Assembly: GCA_024102815.1 (NCBI GenBank)
Contig: JAGFJJ010000059.1
Location: 62,001 to 126,000 of the forward strand
Length of the DNA: 64,000 nt
Source of the DNA: Phycisphaerae bacterium
GTDB taxonomy: Bacteria; Planctomycetota; Phycisphaerae; UBA1845
Reading direction: 5' to 3'
The notes under the pieces were generated by a model that worked only from the letters and a program-made list of their open reading frames with translations, was not told the origin of the DNA and made no database searches. Positions 19,423 through 28,751 of the stretch are shown here, one piece after another. Both the position numbers and the translations under genes were made by a program. The number at the start of each line of letters is the position of its first letter. The stretch's first letter is position 1.

Positions 19423-20499
19423 CTATGGAATCCGCGGATCGGGGTCCGAACTCACCACCGAACGCACGTCGACAATCTCACCCGCGCGAAGCACCTTGCT
19501 GATCACGGTCTGGCCAGGTTCAAGCTTGCGGATGCTCTCGTAAATGCTCTCAAGCGACGCCTCGTCACGAACTTCAATTCCATTACAGGAGAGAATGCAG
19601 TCTCCACCGATTAGCAATTCGGTTCCTCTGATGGTCGCCCGCAAGGCTCCAGGCCTGATGCCCATCCGCCATGCCGGCGACTCCTGCGAAACTCGTTGAA
19701 CCAAGTAGCCGGCCCGCTGGGGCAGATTAAGCGCGGCGGCGACGTCACCGCGGACAATGATGCCTTCCATTCCCGACCAGAACGGCTTCCGTTCGAGGAG
19801 AAGCAGGCGCACCGTAGTGGCGGTAGCCGCGAACCCTATGCCCTCGAAGCCGCCTGAGTGGCTCAAGATTCCGCTCGCGATCCCGATCACCTCTCCCTTC
19901 ATGTCAAAGATCGGGCCTCCGGAGTTGCCGCGATTGATCGCCGCGTCGGTCTGCAGATACTCGCATCCAGGTCTGACTCCGAGACCGGCATCTGGGGTGA
20001 AACGTCCACTGATGTGTCCAACGGAGAGTGTGTGAGACAGACCGTACGGAGCGCCCACCACGAACACTTCATCGCCCACCTCGACCTTATCCGAGTCACC
20101 GAGCCGAGCGGGCTCCACTCCCGCGGGCACCGAATCGAGCTGCAAGAGCGCGACATCCGCATTCGGTTCCGAGGAAACGACGCGAGCTGCAACCTGCAAA
20201 CCATCGATGAACTCAACGATCACGCTGTCGGCGGTCTGGATGACGTGCGCGGCGGTGAGTAACTTGCCGTCGTCTGAGATAAGGACTCCGGATCCCAGGC
20301 CGGTCGAATTCAACAGCCAGCCCGAAAGCGAGGCCGCACCCTGGTTCTCTGCGGTCCTGACCACTACGACGGACGATTTCACTCGTCGAAAGGTGTTGCG
20401 AAGTTCTTCCGCCTTCACTTGGGCTTGACCTCCGGCAACAAGAACAAGAACCGCCAGGAAGCAGACACATCGCCAGCTTTTTGCAAAGTCGGGGTTCAT
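19423..20499 (-). CDS. HtrA/Deg-like serine protease with PDZ domain
   Basis: A 358-residue S1C peptidase for envelope protein quality control. A signal peptide (about 1-30, ending AGGQAQVKAEE) predicts export. The catalytic triad is intact: H85 in LTAAH, D115 in NADVALLQLD and S193 in GNSGGPIFD. A single PDZ domain follows (about 235-335), fewer than the two of DegP. It is the first of a run of closely spaced genes with the STAS protein and phosphatase, so proteolysis and the putative signalling switch appear to be co-expressed. Confidence 0.9.
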   Translation of the reverse strand: MNPDFAKSWRCVCFLAVLVLVAGGQAQVKAEELRNTFRRVKSSVVVVRTAENQGAASLSGWLLNSTGLGSGVLISDDGKLLTAAHVIQTADSVIVEFIDGLQVAARVVSSEPNADVALLQLDSVPAGVEPARLGDSDKVEVGDEVFVVGAPYGLSHTLSVGHISGRFTPDAGLGVRPGCEYLQTDAAINRGNSGGPIFDMKGEVIGIASGILSHSGGFEGIGFAATATTVRLLLLERKPFWSGMEGIIVRGDVAAALNLPQRAGYLVQRVSQESPAWRMGIRPGALRATIRGTELLIGGDCILSCNGIEVRDEASLESIYESIRKLEPGQTVISKVLRAGEIVDVRSVVSSDPDPRIP

Positions 20500-20655
20500 C
20501 CTTCGTTCTCCTTGTTTCCGGTCGTACCGGGTTTCACTTTTTTGGCCGAGGAGCTGTCTCCAGCTCGTGCGCGCGAGTCGCTGGTTCGTCAGCCGGCCAT
20601 GCTGGCGACCGCTGCTCCGCTGCCGGCTCGTGATCCGCGAGGACGGGATGCACGG

Positions 20656-21108
20656 TTATTCCTCCGCCTGCTGCCTGATGAGGGTTGCCTCGCCTTGTGT
20701 CTCCGAGATGGTGACGTCGCCGAGGATAAGTCTTCGGGTTACCTCCCCGGTGGCCATCGTGGGCTCTGTTTCCGAATCCAGCGTGCCGTCGAACGTCAGG
20801 CTGTTTCCAACGAACGTGATGGAAATGTGAACTTGATCACCGTCGAGGCTTGTTGACGCTGGCGGATAGTTCAATCGAACGGTGGTTTCATCGTCGAACG
20901 TGAGCGTCACCCGTGCGAGGTCCCCGTTGGAGTCAAATGCCAAGAAGGAACCCGTCAATCGCGAATCCACGTCGTCGCTCGGAATGAGTTCCCAAGTGCC
21001 TTCCAGCACCGCCTCGGGCGGTGGAACGACTCCTGGACAGCCTAAGATTCCAGCCAACAGTACGCTGGCCGCGACCAGAAGAGTTGGACGACTTCGGATT
21101 GCGTTCAT
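20656..21108 (-). CDS. Small secreted lipoprotein, function unknown
   Basis: A 150-residue product starting MNAIRSRPTLLVAAS. The ATG at 21108 follows a strong ribosome binding site (AAGGAG) and sets a lipoprotein signal with lipobox LAGILGC (C24); the frame extends further upstream without start support. The mature part begins with proline-rich sequence and then LEGTWELIPSDD, alternating beta-like segments (LTFDDETTVRLNY, HISITFVGNSLTFDGT) and a LIRQQAEE end. The pattern resembles small lipocalin-like or META-type envelope lipoproteins, but no family is assigned. Confidence 0.75.
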   Translation of the reverse strand: MNAIRSRPTLLVAASVLLAGILGCPGVVPPPEAVLEGTWELIPSDDVDSRLTGSFLAFDSNGDLARVTLTFDDETTVRLNYPPASTSLDGDQVHISITFVGNSLTFDGTLDSETEPTMATGEVTRRLILGDVTISETQGEATLIRQQAEE

Positions 21109-21385
21109 CGCTTTCTCCTTGAGGGACGTGACGCCTGTCACGATGTCCGGTCTTGAGCGTCCCCGGTGTGGTTCCCGCGAACCACTTGACCTCCTGCAAG
21201 GGACGCCTGGTTCGTTTGTCTGCATGGAACGAGGGCAACGGCTGTACCAGCGCTCGATTCGTTCGCGACTTGTTGCTAAGCGGCCTTGCAGAAAGGACTT
21301 AGAAGTTGCGGCGCAGCGGGAGGCGGGGGGGCGTCGCAGCGCCAAAGCGCCGGTGCCTTGGCGCGAGCGCCGATCGGTTGGCGCG

Positions 21386-22936
21386 CTACTCCGGGCGAGA
21401 GATGCCGAGCCTTTTGATCTTCTCGTGTAGCGTGGAGCGCTTCATTCCCAGGCGGGCCGCGGCCCCCTTGGGGCCGCCGAGCACCCAATTGGTCTCTTGA
21501 AGCGCCCGTAGGATGTGCTCTCGTTCGGCGTCAGCTAACGTAACGGATGCAACGGCGGTGCGCGTCGTAGGCGACGCGCTTGCCAGTTGCAGGTCGGTCG
21601 CGGGCACCTCGAGCGTCGGGCCCTTGGAGAGAATCACCGCCCGCTCAACGACGTTTTGCAGTTCACGTACGTTCCCGGGCCAAGGGTAGCGAACCAGGGC
21701 GTCCATTACCGACGACGGAACCCGTTCTATCCGCCGGCCCATGCGACGCGCGTAGGCTTGGGTGAAATGGCGTACGAGGCGCGGAATGTCATCGGCGCGC
21801 TCGCGTAGCGGTGGCAGCAGGATAGGAAAGATGTTTAGCCGATAGTACAAGTCGCTGCGGAACCGGCCCTGTGAAATCATCTCCGCGAGGTCGCGGTTGG
21901 TGGCGGCTACAACGCGGACGTCCACGGAAATTGTCTTTGTGCCGCCGAGGCGCTCGAATTCCTGCTCCTGCAATACGCGCAGCAGCTTGGATTGAAGGTC
22001 AAGCGGAATGTCGCCCACCTCGTCAAGGAAGAGGGTCCCCTGATCTGCCAACTCGAAACGGCCGATCCTTTGGTTGATCGCGCCAGTAAAGGCACCTTTC
22101 TCGTGGCCGAATAACTCGCTTTCCAGCAACCCGGTGGGAATCGCCGCGCAATTCAACTTGACAAACGTGCGGTTCTTGCGCCCGCTTAAATCGTGCACCG
22201 CGCGGGCGATCAGTTCTTTGCCTGTTCCCGTCTCCCCTCCAATAAGTACCGTGGAATCCGTGACAGCGACCGTCTCGACCTGCTTTAGAACGGTGCGCAG
22301 GGCCGCGTTCTCCCCGATGATGTCGCCGAAGTGCTCGGTGCGCACTTCTTCTTCGAGGTACGCCTTCTCCATAGTGAGCTTTTCCTTCAGCTCTTCGATC
22401 TCCTCGAACGCCAGTGCGTTCTCCACGGCAACGGCGACCTGAGTTGCGACGAGTTGCAGGAAGCGCATGTCCGATCGGTCGTAGGTCCCCGCTTGCTTGG
22501 ACGTGAACACGAGTGCGCCCAGCCGCCGCCGGGCCGTGGTCAGCGGCAGCCAGCAGTAGCTCTGGACCCCATACTCATGCACGCGCTCCAGAAAACGAGG
22601 CCACCGCTTCAGTTCCTCCAGGTTCGACGTAACAAGCGGCTCCTGCGTCCGCCAAACCAGCCCCGCCGGATCGTCTTCCGGACGCAAGACGATCGCCAGG
22701 TTGGCCGCGATGGGCGCCGGTGTCTCCAAGACGTACAGGCGCATGGTGTCGGTCGCCGCGTCGTGCAAAACCAACGATAGGGCATCGAAGTGCACAACCT
22801 GAAGAAGCTGCCCGGCCAACTCGTGGAACAGCGCGGGCAGGTCCCGGTGCGCGACGATCGCCCCGGATACGGCGAGCAACGCCCTGTATCGATCCTCGCT
22901 GGCCGTAACCTGTCCCTCCGACTCAGCAGTCGCCAC
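21386..22936 (-). CDS. Sigma-54-dependent transcriptional activator with GAF sensor
   Basis: A 516-residue FhlA/NorR-like regulator. An N-terminal GAF domain (about 13-172) senses an unknown ligand. A short coiled coil leads to the AAA+ domain with Walker A GETGTGKE (234-241), the sigma-54 contact loop GAFTGA (281-286) and Walker B FLDEVGD (303-309). A Fis-type helix-turn-helix ends the protein (about 475-514). There is no receiver domain, so control is by the GAF domain and not by phosphotransfer. It is the upstream-most gene of the minus-strand cluster; I looked for TGGCAC-N5-TTGC sites upstream of the lipoprotein and HtrA genes and saw none. Confidence 0.92.
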   Translation of the reverse strand: MATAESEGQVTASEDRYRALLAVSGAIVAHRDLPALFHELAGQLLQVVHFDALSLVLHDAATDTMRLYVLETPAPIAANLAIVLRPEDDPAGLVWRTQEPLVTSNLEELKRWPRFLERVHEYGVQSYCWLPLTTARRRLGALVFTSKQAGTYDRSDMRFLQLVATQVAVAVENALAFEEIEELKEKLTMEKAYLEEEVRTEHFGDIIGENAALRTVLKQVETVAVTDSTVLIGGETGTGKELIARAVHDLSGRKNRTFVKLNCAAIPTGLLESELFGHEKGAFTGAINQRIGRFELADQGTLFLDEVGDIPLDLQSKLLRVLQEQEFERLGGTKTISVDVRVVAATNRDLAEMISQGRFRSDLYYRLNIFPILLPPLRERADDIPRLVRHFTQAYARRMGRRIERVPSSVMDALVRYPWPGNVRELQNVVERAVILSKGPTLEVPATDLQLASASPTTRTAVASVTLADAEREHILRALQETNWVLGGPKGAAARLGMKRSTLHEKIKRLGISRPE

Positions 22937-23400
22937 AGATTGCTCCTAAGCCATAAGACGATTCCGACCAGATTCCGGGGAGCGCCCGCGCCCATGGGAC
23001 GGATTGTACCACCGCTTGCTTGAGTCCAACACGCAGGGTCTGCCGGAGGAATCAGCACCGCCAGTCATCCCTGGCCATGTTCGTCTGAACGCGCGACCTA
23101 GCCATTTCCGAGGCTGATTCAATTGCCTTCGAGCATCCATCGAGCTGACTCAATTCACACGGCTCAGTTGGCTTCGTGGGTTTCGCCGGCGAACTCAAGG
23201 GTGACAATCGGGCTATTGGGTCAGATGACCAGACGTTCCACTCCGAGTGTACCTGTCGGCATTTACGCTTCCACATCCACTTGGGCCGCGGTGGACCTTG
23301 TACCTACGCCCAAGGCCGTTGAAGGCTCGTGCCCGGTCCTCGTCCGCCTGCGAAATGAAGCTCCACAGCCTGCCCCTGACCACACTCACGAAAGACCCCG

Positions 23401-23673
23401 CAGGGGTTCGTGCGCGCTACCCGCGGGGCATATTGGGCCGCGGCGAAGAAAGTTCAGCCGGTCGGCCGGCGATGGCCCGACTAGGCCCTCGGCAAGAGCC
23501 TGCCGGTGCCCCAGCAACAGCCGATCCGCATCCCGGAGCTCCGCGACCTTTAGCGACCGAAGTGCCTCGGGCCTTCGGATTTGCTGCTCCGTTCACTGGC
23601 TGGAGAGCTCCCCACGCTGGCCGAGGCTGACCAGGCCTGGCGGGACTTTAGCTTGATTTGCCCACGACGGTGA
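23401..23673 (+). pseudogene. Possible decayed coding fragment
   Basis: One frame reads as protein-like with GC-rich third codon positions, for example GKSLPVPQQQPIRIPELRDL and LLRSLAGELPTLAEADQAW. It is broken by TAG at 23482 and TAG at 23551 and ends at TGA 23671. No family was recognised. It could be a fossil of cargo or mobility genes, or simply chance. Confidence 0.25.
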
Positions 23674-24161
23674 TAAGCTTCGGCCCGAACCCCCTGGGCA
23701 TGTGCCGCCAGAAACGCCGATGGCGAGTTTGCTGTTCTCCCCCGACTCTGTAATCGGGCGAGTGTCGTTACCTGGTAAGACGGAGTCGGCTGCATTGGAC
23801 GAGATCGTTATCGTGGGCCGACACGGTTAGCGAGTCGACGTAAATCGAAGGAATGGGCCGACGCCCCAAAGCAAGCTCAACCGCGGTCCGGCCAAAGGAT
23901 TCCCACAAAGCGGGGCCAGAGCCAGGTTCAGCATCGCCCGGTGGGAGGTGCCACACGACTGACGCATCACGGCCGGGTTTCAGGAGCGGCCACATCGCGG
24001 GAGGCTTGTCGGCAATAGCAGGTTCGTCGCGGCCACAGGAACTTGCCGATTCTTGTGCCGGTTCGCGGTGATAACGTCGGCCCTGAATTGTTTCGTTGCC
24101 CTCGTTGATGGGAGCGATTTTCGCAGAATGCACGCTACGCTTTCCCGCAGTCGCGAAACTT

Positions 24162-24183
24162 ATTGCGTAAGTATTGCGCAAGC
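24162..24183. repeat. Tandem 11-bp repeat, right end of the putative island
   Basis: Two copies of TATTGCGTAAG, the second with T to C at its eighth base. The pair matches 1415-1436 at 21 of 22 positions and lies in the same orientation, inside the right 47-bp repeat. Confidence 0.6.
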
Positions 24184-24376
24184 AGACTAAGAAGTGGGCG
24201 TGGATAGACGGGCTTTGCGTCGCAAGAAATTGCTTTTGCTGCATCGAAAACGCCGTTTTCGGGCCCGTTGCCCGCCGGCGCGATGAGGTTATGATCTCGG
24301 CACGCGCCGTACGAATAATCCTCTTGCGTGGGTTGCGGCAGCGTTCAACGTAAGTCTTTTAATCACACTAGGTTAC

Positions 24377-24423
24377 GCTCGTGCCGGAGTGGCGGAATTG
24401 GCAGACGCGCGGGATTCAAAATC
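24377..24423 (+). repeat. Right copy of the 47-bp direct repeat (within tRNA-Leu)
   Basis: Identical to 1302-1348. It includes six bases upstream of the tRNA and its 5' half through the anticodon loop. The two copies are 23,075 bp apart. This is the candidate second att site of the island. Confidence 0.85.
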
Positions 24424-24467
24424 CCGTGCCCCTCAAAGGCGTGAGGGTTCGAGTCCCTCCTCCGGCA
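24383..24467 (+). tRNA. tRNA-Leu(CAA)
   Basis: An 85-base tRNA gene. Acceptor strands GCCGGAG and CTCCGGC pair, with A as the discriminator base. The anticodon loop TTCAAAA gives anticodon CAA, which reads UUG. A long class II variable arm and a T arm with loop TTCGAGT fit leucine tRNA. CCA is not encoded. Its 5' half is duplicated at 1302-1348. Confidence 0.96.
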
Positions 24468-24655
24468 TTATTCTCCGATGGAAGGGCGTTGACGCCATTG
24501 CGAGTGCGATGGGGTCACCGGGTCCAGGAGGCCGTCCGATTGGGCGAGGGCAGGCCCCGGAGTCGAGGGCTGCGCTGCGTACAGGCGAAGGAAGGCTTTG
24601 CCAACCGTCCCGCTTCCGGTACCATGCCGCCCCTGCGTTTCCTCCCGGAAGCAGT

Positions 24656-24742
24656 GGAGAGGTGCCCGAGCGGCTGATGGGGCTGGTTTCGAAAACCAGT
24701 GTGCGGGTAACCGTACCGGGGGTTCGAATCCCCCCCTCTCCG
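24656..24742 (+). tRNA. tRNA-Ser(CGA)
   Basis: An 87-base class II tRNA. Acceptor strands GGAGAGG and CCTCTCC pair, with G as the discriminator base. The anticodon loop TTCGAAA gives CGA, which reads UCG. The variable arm is long, and the T loop is TTCGAAT. CCA is not encoded. Confidence 0.96.
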
Positions 24743-24979
24743 ATTTCCCGATTGGTTTGATGCCCCGTGCTTCAAGCAATAGAACCGGCATCGCAGCGTC
24801 GATTTGCTGTTGGACCGGGGCAAGTCTCTTCCCGTCCTCCCGCCCGGTCGGTTTCCCCGAGAAACGACAACGAGCCGTCGAATTCCGTGCGCGGAACTTG
24901 AACCTCTGAAGCAAGCCTCAATACTCCTCGCATCGCTGAAGTCCAGCGGGCAACGAGCATCATTAAAGGATTACGATCG

Positions 24980-26452
24980 ATGGCTGCAACACAAACACTT
25001 ATTCCGCCGAAGGTTACAGATCGCAAGCTCTTCATCGACGGGAAATGGGTCGAAGCTGCCTCGGGCAAGACATTTGAGACAGTCAATCCCGCCTCAGGCG
25101 ACACCATTTGCCGCGTGGCAGAGGGCGACGCTGCCGATGTGGACTTGGCTGTTCGCGCTGCTCGAAAGGCGTTTGAGTCCAAGCCCTGGCTCCGGACGAA
25201 CGGCGCCCAGCGTGGTCGGTTGCTGAACAAACTCGCCGATCTCATTGAGCAGAACGCCGAAGAATTGGCTGCGCTGGAGACACTTGACAACGGAAAGCCG
25301 ATCATGGAATCGCTCAAGGGCGATATCCCCGCCACGGCCGCGGCCTTTCGTTACTATGCGGGCTGGGCGGACAAGGTCCAAGGCAAGACACTTCCTGTCT
25401 CCGGTCCGTTCCACGCCTACACGCGGCACGAGCCCGTCGGCGTGTGCGGGCAGATCATCCCCTGGAACTTTCCCGCGATCATGGCCGCTTGGAAGCTTGC
25501 GCCCGCATTGGCCATGGGATGCACGGTCGTCCTCAAGCCGGCCGAGCAGACGCCGCTTACCGCATTACGCATTGCGGAACTGTCCCAGGAGGCCGGCTTC
25601 CCCGATGGCGTGATTAACGTCGTTCCCGGTTTCGGTCCGACCGCCGGCGCGGCCATCGCCCGCCATATGGACATCGACAAAGTCGCTTTCACCGGAAGCA
25701 CCGAGGTCGGCAAGCAGATCATGAAAGCTGCGGCCGAGACGAACCTCAAGCGCGTTACGCTCGAACTCGGCGGCAAGAGTCCCAACATCGTCTTCGCCGA
25801 CGCCGACGTGGAAACGGCGGCGAAGTTCGCCTATCACGCGCTGTTCTACAACATGGGCCAATGCTGCACGGCCGGTTCCCGGTTGCTTGTCGAAGACAAG
25901 GTCCACGACCGCGTCATGGAACAGCTTGTCACAATGGCCAAGAAGCAGGTCATCGGCGATCCCTTCGAAGCCGGAACGACTCAAGGGCCGCAAGTATCCC
26001 AGGAGCAGCAGTCCCGGATTCTCGGTTACATCGACAAGGGCAAGGGTGAGGGGGCCAAGTGCGTTACCGGCGGCAAGAAGGTCGATCGCCCGGGCTTTTT
26101 CGTTGAGCCGACCATTTTCGACGACGTAAAGGACGAGATGACCATCGCCCGCGAGGAGATCTTCGGTCCGGTGTTAAGCGTGATGCGATTCTCCGATGTC
26201 GAAGAGGCCGTCGCCCGGGGCAACCGCACTATGTACGGCCTCGCCGCCGCCGTTTGGACGCGCGATGTGGGCAAAGCGCATTCGGTAGCGGCTGGGCTGC
26301 GGGCCGGCACGGTCTGGATCAACAGCTACAACGTGACCGACTACGCCGCACCCTTTGGCGGATTCAAAATGAGCGGCATCGGTCGGGAACTCGGCGAGTA
26401 TGCTCTGGCGAACTACACTGAGGTCAAAACGGTCTACACCTCGTTGAAGTAA
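24980..26452 (+). CDS. NAD(P)-dependent aldehyde dehydrogenase
   Basis: A 490-residue soluble aldehyde dehydrogenase of the class 1/2 type, which oxidises aldehydes to carboxylic acids. Key residues are present: N163 in PWNFP, K186 in LKPAEQTP, the cofactor motif FTGSTEVG, the general base E262 in LELGGKSP and the catalytic cysteine in GQCCTAGSR (C296). The C-terminal [15 protein letters not shown] segment is typical. The length is normal and the ATG follows an AAGGA box. It is a single-gene unit after the two tRNAs, so the substrate cannot be told from context. Confidence 0.94.
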   Translation: MAATQTLIPPKVTDRKLFIDGKWVEAASGKTFETVNPASGDTICRVAEGDAADVDLAVRAARKAFESKPWLRTNGAQRGRLLNKLADLIEQNAEELAALETLDNGKPIMESLKGDIPATAAAFRYYAGWADKVQGKTLPVSGPFHAYTRHEPVGVCGQIIPWNFPAIMAAWKLAPALAMGCTVVLKPAEQTPLTALRIAELSQEAGFPDGVINVVPGFGPTAGAAIARHMDIDKVAFTGSTEVGKQIMKAAAETNLKRVTLELGGKSPNIVFADADVETAAKFAYHALFYNMGQCCTAGSRLLVEDKVHDRVMEQLVTMAKKQVIGDPFEAGTTQGPQVSQEQQSRILGYIDKGKGEGAKCVTGGKKVDRPGFFVEPTIFDDVKDEMTIAREEIFGPVLSVMRFSDVEEAVARGNRTMYGLAAAVWTRDVGKAHSVAAGLRAGTVWINSYNVTDYAAPFGGFKMSGIGRELGEYALANYTEVKTVYTSLK

Positions 26453-26594
26453 CGGCGGTCGCCAATGGAGGCGGTCTCGGGCGCCTGTCGATTCGTGCGC
26501 GCCAGGTTTTCGGAACTAACGGTTCTGGTTGTGCGGTGTCGATACTTCCGGAGGGAATACTTTTGAGCAATCGCGACCTGATCGGAGCCTCCTT

Positions 26595-27050
26595 ATGCGC
26601 TCGACGCTGACCGTCGCTGTCGGTTCGACCTTATTGCTGCTATTCATCGCCGGATGCAACCGGGGCAGCTTGGCTATCAGTTACCACGACCATCGATCGC
26701 CGCCCGAGCGAACCTATGTCCACGTCGACCACGTCTGCACGGACCATTGCGACGAGTATTACGACGGCCATCGGGTCGTGGTCATTCGCGGGCATCATCA
26801 CGGCCCCGGCTGCGGGCATGTCTGGGACGGTCGTCATTGGGTCGTGATCCGCAAAGCCCCGGCACGTGAAACCGTCCGCCCGATTCACGGTCCGCGCAAG
26901 GCGGTGGTCGTCGAGCATGTTCACGGTCCCGATTGCGGTTGCGTGTACGATCGTGCCGGCAGCAAGTGGGTTCGCGTCAAGCGCGGCCACGTTCATGGCC
27001 CGCATTGCGGGCATCTCTACGTCGAGGGGCGATGGGTCATCCGCCGTTGA
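26595..27050 (+). CDS. Histidine/cysteine-rich repeat lipoprotein
   Basis: A 151-residue exported lipoprotein with lipobox LFIAGC (C21). The ATG at 26595 was chosen because it places the signal at the N-terminus; an upstream frame extension lacks support. The mature part holds four copies of a unit of about 20 residues with the pattern HxHGPxCGHxYxGxxWVxxR: about 46-65 (divergent), 67-86, 108-128 and 132-150. The histidines and single cysteine per unit suggest metal binding. No named family was recognised. It converges with ruvB, 21 bp away. Confidence 0.8.
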   Translation: MRSTLTVAVGSTLLLLFIAGCNRGSLAISYHDHRSPPERTYVHVDHVCTDHCDEYYDGHRVVVIRGHHHGPGCGHVWDGRHWVVIRKAPARETVRPIHGPRKAVVVEHVHGPDCGCVYDRAGSKWVRVKRGHVHGPHCGHLYVEGRWVIRR

Positions 27051-27071
27051 GAAGGGCCCGCATTCGATCTG

Positions 27072-28103
27072 TCAGAATAGCGAGGCATCTCCCGGTGGCG
27101 GGTCGCGGAAGGGCACACCGATGTGCTCGTACGCGGCGCGTGTCGCCTGACGTCCCTGTCGCGTGCGAATGACGAATCCGATTTGCAGCAGGTATGGCTC
27201 GACAACATCCTCCAGCGTATCTCGCTCCTGGCCCATCGTGGCGGCCAAAGCCTCGATGCCTGCCGGCCCACCGTTGTAGACTCGAATAAGCGCACCCAGG
27301 AATGCACGGTCGAGCTCATCCAGCCCAAGGTGATCGACCTGCTGTATATCCAGTGCTTCGATCACGAGGCGCTCGTTGAGCCGCCCGTCGCCGCAAACCT
27401 GGGCGTAGTCACGAACACGACGCAATAGGCGATTGGCTACACGCGGAGTGCCCCGGCTGCGCTTCGCGACCGTCTCCAGCGACCCGTCATCGGCCTCCAA
27501 TTCCAGTCGCGCGGCGGAACGGTGCAGGATGGCGGTCAGTTCATCGGCTGTGTAAAAGTCCAGGTGATAGCGATGTCCGAAGCGGTCGCGAAGGGCGCCG
27601 CTGAGCATCCCCGCGCGTGTGGTCGCGCCAATGAGCGTGAATCTCCGCAGGGCAAAATTCACCACCCGCCCGCTTAGCCCTCCTTCGATCGTGAAATCGA
27701 CGCGGAAATCTTCCATTGCAGGATAGAGAAATTCCTCCACGACCGTCGGCAGCCGGTGAATCTCGTCGATGAAAAGCACCTCGCCCTGTTCGAGGTTGGT
27801 CAGCAGGGCCATGAGATCCGCCTGTTTGGCCAGTGAAGGGCCCGACGTGATACGCGGCGGCTTGTCGGTCATCTCCCGAGCAATGACGCTTGCCAATGTG
27901 GTCTTGCCCAGTCCCGGTGGTCCGTCCAGCAGCACGTGTTCGATCGGTTCCCCGCGTTTCTTCGCCGCGGCAAGGGCAATACGCACCTTTTCGATGACCG
28001 CCGTCTGGCCGACCATGTCATCGAGCCGTCGCGGACGAAGCGCGGCATCGATGGGTTCGTCGGCGGCTTCGCGGTTTCCTGAGATAAGGCGGTCTCGTGC
28101 CAT
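27072..28103 (-). CDS. ruvB: Holliday junction branch migration helicase RuvB
   Basis: A 343-residue AAA+ motor that drives branch migration with RuvA. Walker A GPPGLGKTT (61-69), Walker B LFIDEIHRL and the sensor segment GATTRAG are present, and the winged-helix C-terminus ends with the usual PYLLQIGFVIRTRQGR block. It lies 12 bp after ruvA in a ruvC-ruvA-ruvB operon. Confidence 0.97.
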   Translation of the reverse strand: MARDRLISGNREAADEPIDAALRPRRLDDMVGQTAVIEKVRIALAAAKKRGEPIEHVLLDGPPGLGKTTLASVIAREMTDKPPRITSGPSLAKQADLMALLTNLEQGEVLFIDEIHRLPTVVEEFLYPAMEDFRVDFTIEGGLSGRVVNFALRRFTLIGATTRAGMLSGALRDRFGHRYHLDFYTADELTAILHRSAARLELEADDGSLETVAKRSRGTPRVANRLLRRVRDYAQVCGDGRLNERLVIEALDIQQVDHLGLDELDRAFLGALIRVYNGGPAGIEALAATMGQERDTLEDVVEPYLLQIGFVIRTRQGRQATRAAYEHIGVPFRDPPPGDASLF

Positions 28104-28115
28104 GATCCTATCGCT

Positions 28116-28751
28116 CTATCCCTCAATGCCGCTCTTGACCCGATACGCTGCCCGGACCCATTCGTCGGCTCCGTCAAGATCAGGGTGGAGTTGCACGGCT
28201 CGATGCAGCCATCGCTCAGCTTCGCCGCGCGCGTCACCCCAGGCAATGAGAATTTCCAGGGCATCGCGCTGCGAAGCCGAAAGTTGTGCCGAAGCGACGA
28301 CACCTTCGGTCGCTTCCGGCGGCAGGGCGAAATCGTCCAGTTTGCCCTTCAGCGTCGCCACGATCATTTCCGCCGCCCGAGGTCCGATTCCGGGAAGACG
28401 CGCCAGCGATTTCGCATCGCCGGACTCGATCCAGGTGGCGATGCGGCGTACCGGTTCGGAGAGCGCCTTGAGTGCCTTCCGCATTCCGATTCCCTTCACT
28501 CCCAGGAACCGCTCAAAGAAAGCGCGATCCTCGACATGAAGGAAGCCCAGCAGGCGTGGGATGAAGTGCCCGGAGGCTTGGTTACCCTCAATGAACTCCA
28601 GCGTGTGCAGCATGACCTGCCGGCCTCGGCACGCGGCAAGCTCCCCGATGGCAAAATGGGGTACAAGAACCTCGCGGGCGATGCCGTTGTGCTCGAGTAC
28701 AACGGATTCCTCGTCCACCTCGAGCAGCGTTCCCGTGACCCGGACGATCAT
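28116..28751 (-). CDS. ruvA: Holliday junction DNA-binding protein RuvA
   Basis: A 211-residue protein that binds the four-way junction and recruits RuvB. The N-terminal OB domain begins MIVRVTGTLLEVDEE; the helix-hairpin-helix motifs are VKGIGMRKALKAL and LPGIGPRAAEMI; a RuvB-binding C-terminal domain follows a linker. The ATG at 28751 overlaps the ruvC stop by 4 bp (ATGA), which fixes this start over a longer open frame upstream. Confidence 0.95.
   Translation of the reverse strand: MIVRVTGTLLEVDEESVVLEHNGIAREVLVPHFAIGELAACRGRQVMLHTLEFIEGNQASGHFIPRLLGFLHVEDRAFFERFLGVKGIGMRKALKALSEPVRRIATWIESGDAKSLARLPGIGPRAAEMIVATLKGKLDDFALPPEATEGVVASAQLSASQRDALEILIAWGDARGEAERWLHRAVQLHPDLDGADEWVRAAYRVKSGIEG

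Larger units (their letters stand above)
22937..24376. other. Gene-poor 1.4-kb right end of the putative island
   Basis: No confident gene. It contains the degenerate frame listed at 23401-23673 and the 11-bp tandem repeat at 24162-24183. A 158-codon minus-strand frame (24244 to 23768) has some coding-like codon bias in its second half but no recognised motif. No tyrosine or serine recombinase signature was found on either strand. Confidence 0.45.

Noticed and set aside
21109..21385. A sigma-54 promoter upstream of the lipoprotein gene
   Set aside because: The best match on the minus strand has GG and GC eight bases apart instead of ten.
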